The notes beneath the pieces are model-generated. The model was not told the DNA's origin, searched no databases, and saw nothing but the letters and a program-made list of their open reading frames with translations. Shown here in pieces: positions 39,991 through 45,219 of a DNA stretch of 45,219 bases; the stretch's first letter is position 1; each line of letters starts with the position of its first letter. Origin of the DNA: Armatimonadota bacterium (GTDB lineage Bacteria > Armatimonadota > UBA5829 > JAUSEB01); the NCBI GenBank assembly GCA_030649165.1, contig JAUSGG010000240.1, positions 1-45,219 on the forward strand, given 5' to 3'. The position numbers were made by a program, and so were the translations under genes.

Positions 39991-40350
39991 ATGGAAATGG
40001 ATTTGCGGATATTGGTTAAAGAAAACGGCGGCGTCCCCGTCATCGAACTGGGAGGCGAACTTGACGCATACACCTGCTCGCGTCTGCGCGATACGATGAT
40101 CGAAGTCATCGAAAACGGCAACCCGACCGTCATCGTCAGCATGCTCAAGGTGGAGTACATAGACAGCTCCGGCCTGGGCACGCTGGTGGGCGGGCTGAAA
40201 CGCGCCAGCGAGAGCAACGGCAGAATTGCGGTTGTATGCACGAGCCCGCAGATACGAAAGGTCTTCGAGATCACGGGCCTGGTGCGGGTCTTCCCGCTCT
40301 ACGAAAGCGAACAGGAAGCGACGAACGATCTGAAGACCAAAGTCGCGTAG
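39991..40350 (+). CDS. STAS-domain anti-anti-sigma factor (SpoIIAA/RsbV-like)
   Basis: The 119 residues are a single STAS domain: PVIELGGELDAYTCSRLRD, then the phosphorylation motif DSSGLG at residues 58-63, then LVGGLKRA and a helix ending in VFPLYESEQEA. Such proteins bind anti-sigma kinases and release sigma factors; the kinase inactivates them by phosphorylating the serine. A suitable kinase type is encoded at 19524. The start is the ATG at 39991 with GGAGG 10 bases upstream; a second ATG follows two codons later. A glycosyltransferase gene follows after 27 bases. Confidence 0.92.
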   Translation: MEMDLRILVKENGGVPVIELGGELDAYTCSRLRDTMIEVIENGNPTVIVSMLKVEYIDSSGLGTLVGGLKRASESNGRIAVVCTSPQIRKVFEITGLVRVFPLYESEQEATNDLKTKVA

Positions 40351-40377
40351 ACCGAATATCATCCTGTATTGCGCCTT

Positions 40378-41712
40378 ATGCTGAGAAAAAACGAACAGAA
40401 CAAAACAACTAAAGGCCAGGTGGAAGTTCCCGAAGAGTACGTTCTCAGGGACGAGCTTACGTGGTTGCCGGGCGAAGACAACGTGCTCATTCGCCTGTTG
40501 AAAGAGTCCATGAACAAAGTGGAGGTCGCATATATCGCGACCTATCCGCCAACGGAGTGCGGCATAGCAACCTTCACAAGAGACGTGGTAACCTCCGTCG
40601 CCAAGTACACTCCGTTCTCCAGCCACATGGTCGTCGCCGTGAAGCGGGAACAGGAGATCGAGCCCTACGAGCGGATCGTTCACTATCAGATTCCCAGAGA
40701 TGACCTGCCCAGCTACGCGGCCGCCGCCAAATTCCTGAACCAAAGTAGCGTGGATGTCGTCAGTCTGCAGCACGAATTTGGGATCTTCGGCGGGCCAGAC
40801 GGCGCGTACGTGCTGGACTTGGTCGAAAAGCTGGAGAAGCCCGTGGCGGTAACGCTTCACACTGTGCTCCACGATCCCAGTCCCGGCCAGCGCGACGTCA
40901 TGATGAAACTTGCCGAGCTTGTGGATATGTTCGTCGTGATGGTCAGAACAGGTCGCCGGATTCTCATGGACAACTATGGAATAGATCCGCGCAAGATTAC
41001 CATAATCCAGCATGGCGTGCCGAACGTCCACCGCGTCTCATCGATGTCCGTCAAACGCGCTCTCGGTATGGCTGACCGTCAGATACTATCAACGTTCGGA
41101 CTGATAAACCGCGGAAAAGGCATCGAGTTCGCCATAGAGGCGCTGCCCGGCATCATCGAGAAGCACCCGAACGTAGTATACCTCGTGCTTGGCGAAACGC
41201 ATCCCGGCGTCCGGTCTTTCGAAGGGGAGACATACAGGAACAGCCTCCTCGAAACCATCGACAGACTGAACCTGCACGACTACGTTCGTTTCAACAACAG
41301 GTTCCTGTCCATTGACGAGCTGGTCAGATATTTGTGCGCGACCGACGTCTATATCACGCCTTATCTTAATCGCGATCAGATCGTCAGCGGAACGCTCGCC
41401 TATGCGCTGGGGTGCGGCAAAGCCATAGTCTCTACGCCCTATCTTTACGCGGAGGAGGTTCTCTCGGACGGGCGCGGCGCTCTTGTAGACTTCCGATCGC
41501 CGGACGCCATCGCGAACGCCGTCAACGCCCTGCTGGGAAATCCAGCCGAGAAAGAAGCTATGGAATCCCTCGCGTATAAATACGGCAGGCGCACAGCCTG
41601 GTTCAACATCGGCGTAGACTATCTGGACCTGTTCCACCGCCTCCTTATGCGCCGCAAGAGGCGGGCGCAGGTCGAGGCGGCGCCGACCGAGCAGGTGGGG
41701 ACCAGTTCGTGA
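40378..41712 (+). CDS. GT4-family glycosyltransferase
   Basis: This is a 444-residue GT-B fold protein. The N-terminal domain has TYPPTECGIATFTRDVV, and the acceptor side has SLQHEFGIFGG. The C-terminal domain contains FGLINRGKGIEFAIEALP and the donor-site region (VSGTLAYALGCGKAIVSTPY, then EEVLSDGRGALVDF). It would move a sugar from a nucleotide donor to an acceptor in the cytoplasm, perhaps mannose. The ATG at 40378 lacks a good ribosome binding site; a TTG at 40369 is also in frame. It overlaps the next gene by 4 bases (GTGA), so the two are coupled. Confidence 0.9.
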   Translation: MLRKNEQNKTTKGQVEVPEEYVLRDELTWLPGEDNVLIRLLKESMNKVEVAYIATYPPTECGIATFTRDVVTSVAKYTPFSSHMVVAVKREQEIEPYERIVHYQIPRDDLPSYAAAAKFLNQSSVDVVSLQHEFGIFGGPDGAYVLDLVEKLEKPVAVTLHTVLHDPSPGQRDVMMKLAELVDMFVVMVRTGRRILMDNYGIDPRKITIIQHGVPNVHRVSSMSVKRALGMADRQILSTFGLINRGKGIEFAIEALPGIIEKHPNVVYLVLGETHPGVRSFEGETYRNSLLETIDRLNLHDYVRFNNRFLSIDELVRYLCATDVYITPYLNRDQIVSGTLAYALGCGKAIVSTPYLYAEEVLSDGRGALVDFRSPDAIANAVNALLGNPAEKEAMESLAYKYGRRTAWFNIGVDYLDLFHRLLMRRKRRAQVEAAPTEQVGTSS

Positions 41713-42752
41713 AGGAATATCCTCCCATCGTGATGGAGCATCTTCGGACGCTCACCGATCACACTGGCGTAATACAGCACGCCATATATTCCATACCGAA
41801 CAGGCATACGGGCTATTGCACGGACGACAACGCTCGCGCTCTCATCGTCGCGGTGAAGGAATACGAGCGCACAGCGGACCGTTCCCTGCTGCAGCTTGTC
41901 AGCACGTACATCAGCTTTCTCCACTATGCGCAGACGCCCTCCAAGCGGTTCCACAACTTCATGTCGTTCGATCAGATTTTCCTCGACGACGTAGGCTCGG
42001 AGGACGCATTCGGCCGTACGCTGTTGGCCTGCGGGACCGTGCTCGAAGCCGATGTGCACGAGAACCTCAAGAAAGTCGCCCGCCAATTGTTCAACGACTC
42101 GCTCAGGTGGCTTCCTACGATGTCCAGCCTCCGCGGGCGCGCCTTCGTTCTCCTTGGATGCCGTGGGTATCTGCAAGGAGAGCCCGACGCCGATCACATC
42201 CGGCAGCACGTGGACTCGCTGGCGCGGGGAATCGTAGATGAGTTCTGTGATGAGAAGGACTGGCGCTGGTTCGAGAAGTGTTTGACTTACTCCAATGGCG
42301 CGCTGCCGTCGGCCCTGATAGCCGCATATCAGATCATCGACCGGCGGGAATACCTCGATACGGCCCTCAAAGCGCTTGATTTCCTGAGGGAAACAACGAT
42401 CATCGACGGCATACTCCAGCTTGTCGGCTGCAACGGGTGGTATATCAGAGGCAACGACCGCGCGTTGTGGGATCAGCAGCCGTTGGACGCGAACAGCATG
42501 GTCAACGCCTGTCTTGCGGCGTACCAAGTGACTCAGGACAAGAGTTGGTTGGAGTGCGCGAAGACGTCCTTCGACTGGTTCTTCGGAGCGAACATTCTGA
42601 AGGAGCCGATGTACGACCCCGTTACCGGTGGATGCTACGATGGATTGACACCCGAGGGCCCAAATCTAAATCAGGGCGCCGAATCCACCATTAGCTGCCT
42701 CATCGCGCAGCTCGCCGTCTATCCGTACATCGACCAGTTCCAGCAGATGTAA
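41709..42752 (+). CDS. Six-hairpin (alpha/alpha) barrel protein linked to the GT4 enzyme
   Basis: The 347 residues show the repeated helical hairpins of (alpha/alpha)6 barrels. Conserved-looking acidic and aromatic segments are GYCTDDNARALI, MSFDQIFLDDVGSEDAFGR, WRWFEKCLTYSNGALPSAL, WDQQPLDANSMV and YDGLTPEGPNLNQGAESTIS. This protein type is often found next to or fused with GT4 enzymes, which supports work on the same glycan. The GTG start at 41709 overlaps the GT4 stop. Catalytic activity is not proven; it could be a glycosidase or a helper. Confidence 0.7.
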   Translation: MKEYPPIVMEHLRTLTDHTGVIQHAIYSIPNRHTGYCTDDNARALIVAVKEYERTADRSLLQLVSTYISFLHYAQTPSKRFHNFMSFDQIFLDDVGSEDAFGRTLLACGTVLEADVHENLKKVARQLFNDSLRWLPTMSSLRGRAFVLLGCRGYLQGEPDADHIRQHVDSLARGIVDEFCDEKDWRWFEKCLTYSNGALPSALIAAYQIIDRREYLDTALKALDFLRETTIIDGILQLVGCNGWYIRGNDRALWDQQPLDANSMVNACLAAYQVTQDKSWLECAKTSFDWFFGANILKEPMYDPVTGGCYDGLTPEGPNLNQGAESTISCLIAQLAVYPYIDQFQQM

Positions 42753-42949
42753 TCAACTCCCTCTCCTTCCAGGGGAGGGTTGGGGTGGGGTCGGTTCCGG
42801 TATCCAACTTCCAACCTCTAGCTTCTAAATCGGGAGAGCGCCAGGGTGAGGGTGGAAGTCTCGGACCGATGGCCACGAACACAGGGAACCGGCTCATTCA
42901 ACCTTCAGCTTTCAACATTCAACTCTGAACTGAAACGGAGGCAATAACA
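42753..42949 (+). repeat. Palindromic repeat and two 7-bp-period tracts
   Basis: 42758-42792 is a CTCCCTCTCCTTCCAGGGGAGGG palindrome with the TTGGGGTGGGGTC tail. 42801-42830 (CCAACTT CCAACCT CTAGCTT CTAAATC) and 42893-42932 (ATTCAAC CTTCAGC TTTCAAC ATTCAAC TCTGAAC) have the 7-base period. The spacer up to the next ATG is otherwise empty. I see no SAM-type riboswitch. Confidence 0.7.
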
Positions 42950-43816
42950 ATGCCAGGCCTTATCGACAGACTCAAATCCGGCGAAATCCTCATATCCGAC
43001 GGAGCCATGAGCACGCTTCTTCAGGGAATGGGGCTGCATTCGGGAGCGTATCCCGAAGAATGGAACGTCACAAATCCGGAAGCGGTCGCCTCCGTGTACC
43101 GTGCGTATATCGACGCCGGCTCCGACCTGATATGCACCAACACCTGCGGCGGCAACCCCATCAAACTCGACCGGTACGGCGTCGCCTCTCGTGCAGAGGA
43201 GTTCAACGCCGCCAGCGTGCGATTGGCAAAACAGGAGGCGGGTGAACGCGTCCTCGTCGCCGCGTCCATTGGGCCGACCGGCCATCTGCTTGAGCCTCTC
43301 GGGGAACTCCCGCCTGAGGCCGCCGAGGCCGCGTTCAAAATCCAGGCGGACGCTGTCGCGGCGGCAGGCGCCGACGCGATCCTCTTCGAGACCTTCTTCG
43401 ACCTTACTGAGATCGAAGCGGGCATAAAGGCGGCCCTGCCGACGGGCGTGCCGATCATCTGCACCATGACCTTCGACGCCAACGGGCGAACGGTTATGGG
43501 CGTGGACGCAGCCACGGCGGCGCGCGCGCTGATCGATTTGGGCGCAAATGTCATCGGCTCCAACTGCGGCATCGGCCCCGACGCGATGCTGCCGGTTGTC
43601 GAAGCGATGGCGACCACGGGCGCGTACATCATGGTCCAGCCGAACGCCGGCCTGCCCAAAGTCGTCGGTGGCCAGACCACTTACGACGTCACCCCCGAAC
43701 AGATGGCGGAGTACGCCAAACAATTCGTCGACGCCGGCGCCCGAATCGTCGGCGGCTGCTGCGGCAGCACGCCCGAACACATAGCCGCGATTGCGAAAGC
43801 GGTCAGGTCGGCGTAG
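42950..43816 (+). CDS. Homocysteine S-methyltransferase-like (betaine/MetH N-domain type) protein
   Basis: This 288-residue TIM barrel is like the homocysteine-binding domain of MetH and betaine--homocysteine methyltransferase. Zinc cysteines are in GSNCGIGP (C206) and VGGCCGSTPEH (C270, C271). ISDGAMSTLL opens the barrel and ICTNTCGGNPIKL follows. It should activate homocysteine thiolate to accept a methyl group. No corrinoid or folate domain is present, so the methyl donor is unknown; it may act with a separate corrinoid protein. GGAGG lies 9 bases before the ATG. Confidence 0.9.
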   Translation: MPGLIDRLKSGEILISDGAMSTLLQGMGLHSGAYPEEWNVTNPEAVASVYRAYIDAGSDLICTNTCGGNPIKLDRYGVASRAEEFNAASVRLAKQEAGERVLVAASIGPTGHLLEPLGELPPEAAEAAFKIQADAVAAAGADAILFETFFDLTEIEAGIKAALPTGVPIICTMTFDANGRTVMGVDAATAARALIDLGANVIGSNCGIGPDAMLPVVEAMATTGAYIMVQPNAGLPKVVGGQTTYDVTPEQMAEYAKQFVDAGARIVGGCCGSTPEHIAAIAKAVRSA

Positions 43817-43838
43817 GGGCGAATCTCGTATTCGCCCC
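43816..43838. terminator. Hairpin between convergent genes
   Basis: GGGGCGAAT, loop CTCGT, ATTCGCCCC. The outer GGTCAG/CTGACC can extend the stem. It begins at the stop codon of the methyltransferase-like gene and lies 15 bases from the end of the convergent HAF-repeat gene, so it may serve both. No T-run. Confidence 0.6.
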
Positions 43839-43853
43839 ACACTGACCGCCCTA

Positions 43854-44948
43854 TTACCTGCTGCACGGAATCCACACACACGGCTGCCACCCGCCGTGAT
43901 TGCTCCCGCCAATCAAGCCGAAATCGTTTATCGTGTACGCCGTACCTGGGGCGCCGTCGGGAAGAAGCAGCGTTGTGGCGCCTCTTCTCCGATCCCACAG
44001 GAAGCTGTACTCACTCTCAGTGTTCTCCCAACTTCCGATGACCTCGCCCTTGTCGTTCATATCGCATGGTCTGGCCGCGGTTCCCGGGAACGGACCGATC
44101 TGAAGAGGAACCCCATCCCTGTCCCAGAAAACCGCTCCGGCGTGACCTCGATCGTCATAGCAAGCTCCTGCAACCTGGCCCAGCTTGCCGATGGAGTAAG
44201 CCATCGCCCTGGGCAGTACACCTGGAGGTGTGGACAAGACTGTCAATTCTCCATCGAAAGTCCATGTGGCCGCATGACGCACCGTCGGGGACTCATTCGG
44301 AGTAAAAAACCCGGCGATTTCCCCCCGATCGTTGATGTCCATCGCCCACCCCTCAAGCATGTCCTGAGGGCCTAGGACGCTCATTCCGGCCTCGGCGGAC
44401 CACCGCCACGGTCTGATGATGGAGGGCCTGATAGGAATAGGGAAGGCGCCTGTCCCATAGTCCGTAGCTTGGCTGACTTGTTCCGGCCAAATCCCCGGGT
44501 CCCACCACGTGGCCATGCCCACCACTTGTCCCGAATCATTGATGCCGTGGGCAAAGCTCGAATCCGCTCCTTCCGGTAGGCCAAGCTCCATGTACCCTGA
44601 CTCACGGCTCCACATAAACGCGCGGGTCGTGCCGCCCCCGATGAATGTTGCGCCCACAACCTGGCCCCGGTTATTCATATGCCTGATCCTGATCGAGTCT
44701 ATAGCAGGAAGGGGGACCACCTCGGCAGTGGCATCGACCGATTCCCAGAACAACAGGCATGCGTCCCTATTACGCCAGCCTTCGCCTACCATCTGGCCCC
44801 TGTCATTGGCAGCCGTCACTGCGAATCCCTCAATTCCCGGAGGCATTCTCAAATAGCGGAACCGATACACCGCTTCGGCCGAGACCTCTGAAGCAACACA
44901 CAGCGCTACGCTAAACGCGCACAACCAGGCCCAACGCAACTGTCTCAC
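43854..44948 (-). CDS. Secreted HAF-repeat protein
   Basis: The 364 residues begin with a signal peptide (RQLRWAWLCAFSVALCVASEVSA). About seven HAF-family repeats follow, each with an I/M-N-D/N-x-G-Q/E-V/I-V/I-G centre: ANDRGQMVG, MNNRGQVVG, INDSGQVVG, INDRGEIAG, IGKLGQVAG, MNDKGEVIG, INDFGLIGG, with W-x-W or LWD strands between. It probably forms a beta-propeller-like exported protein. The GTG start at 44948 has AGGAGG 6 bases upstream. Function unknown. Confidence 0.88.
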   Translation of the reverse strand: MRQLRWAWLCAFSVALCVASEVSAEAVYRFRYLRMPPGIEGFAVTAANDRGQMVGEGWRNRDACLLFWESVDATAEVVPLPAIDSIRIRHMNNRGQVVGATFIGGGTTRAFMWSRESGYMELGLPEGADSSFAHGINDSGQVVGMATWWDPGIWPEQVSQATDYGTGAFPIPIRPSIIRPWRWSAEAGMSVLGPQDMLEGWAMDINDRGEIAGFFTPNESPTVRHAATWTFDGELTVLSTPPGVLPRAMAYSIGKLGQVAGACYDDRGHAGAVFWDRDGVPLQIGPFPGTAARPCDMNDKGEVIGSWENTESEYSFLWDRRRGATTLLLPDGAPGTAYTINDFGLIGGSNHGGWQPCVWIPCSR

Positions 44949-45022
44949 TGTGACCCTCCTAACATACGCATAACGCCGGCGGCGGGCTGATCAACCTCGC
45001 TAAGCAAGCAACCTCATGCCGG

Positions 45023-45028
45023 ATTATA
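45023..45028 (-). promoter_or_regulatory. -10 box of the HAF-repeat gene
   Basis: Consensus TATAAT on the minus strand about 75 bases upstream of the GTG; the -35 region is weak (TTTCAG at 16 bases). Confidence 0.5.
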
Positions 45029-45070
45029 GCATACTTCCCGTCCTCTGAAACCCTCTTCCGGGGGAGGGGA

Positions 45071-45219
45071 AACAGTTCAGAGTGGGGGAGAACATCATTT
45101 CGAGCAACCGACCCCGCAGGCGGGATTATTTCGGAAAGGAACCACCCCGCTGTTTCGGGATTTGAGGGTTGGGAGGCATACGCATGCTATAGCGGACAAC
45201 TTCCGGTCCCAACCCGGAA
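45071..45219. repeat. Structured dispersed repeat, copy 3 (cut by window end)
   Basis: AACAGTTCAG, then from 45093 the core CATTTCGAGCAACCGACCCC onward, closely matching copies 1 and 2 up to CCCAACCCGGAA at the window edge. Confidence 0.75.

Noticed and set aside
42753-42949. SAM or cobalamin riboswitch before the homocysteine methyltransferase-like gene
   Set aside because: The spacer is made of palindromic and heptamer repeats with none of the conserved riboswitch cores.

Overview
The window (45.2 kb, GC-rich) looks like a chromosome segment of a free-living Gram-negative-type bacterium. It encodes an outer-membrane TolC channel, an RND pump, RseB-like and LTXXQ-type periplasmic proteins, the diaminopimelate aminotransferase route to lysine (dapL/dapF), Hfq, and a probable HspR-type heat-shock operator. 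I recognise no single phylum marker. The gene content and the dense small GC-rich repeats would fit Armatimonadota or a neighbouring poorly cultured phylum, but this is an inference.

Layout. 0.3-5 kb: a GH38 alpha-mannosidase-like enzyme, a Nudix hydrolase and a sugar isomerase/epimerase-like TIM barrel. 5-9 kb: a secreted protein, glmS, then a redox pair. The pair is a glutaredoxin whose first active-site residue is encoded by an in-frame UGA (selenocysteine, with a SECIS-like hairpin just downstream) followed by a thioredoxin-reductase-like flavoenzyme. 9-18.8 kb (minus strand): a metal, probably copper, efflux island. It holds an HMA/CusF-like protein, a His-tailed DUF2231 membrane protein, an RND adaptor with two heavy-metal-binding domains, the RND permease, TolC, a triple-YHS protein and an LTXXQ protein. 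19.5-23 kb: a HAMP-linked RsbW-like kinase and a LUD/4Fe-4S/CCG fusion oxidoreductase. 23-26 kb: hsp20-lon with a consensus promoter overlapped by a HAIR-like operator. 26.3-29.8 kb: a GH94 phosphorylase, a BON protein and a TPR protein. 29.9-33 kb: an ECF sigma / zinc anti-sigma / RseB-like operon with an ECF-type promoter, and a Crp/Fnr regulator. 33.3-34.2 kb: a small basic membrane protein and a cold-shock protein. 34.5-39.3 kb (minus): miaA-hfq-dapF-dapL-hflX. 40-42.7 kb: a STAS anti-anti-sigma protein, a GT4 glycosyltransferase and an alpha/alpha-barrel protein. 43-45 kb: a homocysteine S-methyltransferase-like protein and a HAF-repeat secreted protein.

The spaces between genes are full of small repeats of several families. 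These are short GC-rich palindromes (mostly in one orientation whatever the gene direction), 7-bp-period tracts, elements ended by inverted repeats related to GGTAACAGTTCAG (one with an 8-bp target duplication), and a structured ~240-bp core present three times. One palindrome lies inside the adaptor gene and is read through in frame. No transposase, tRNA, rRNA or CRISPR array was seen.

The strongest unusual signals are the selenocysteine glutaredoxin next to its likely reductase, and the layered, strand-biased small-repeat system.
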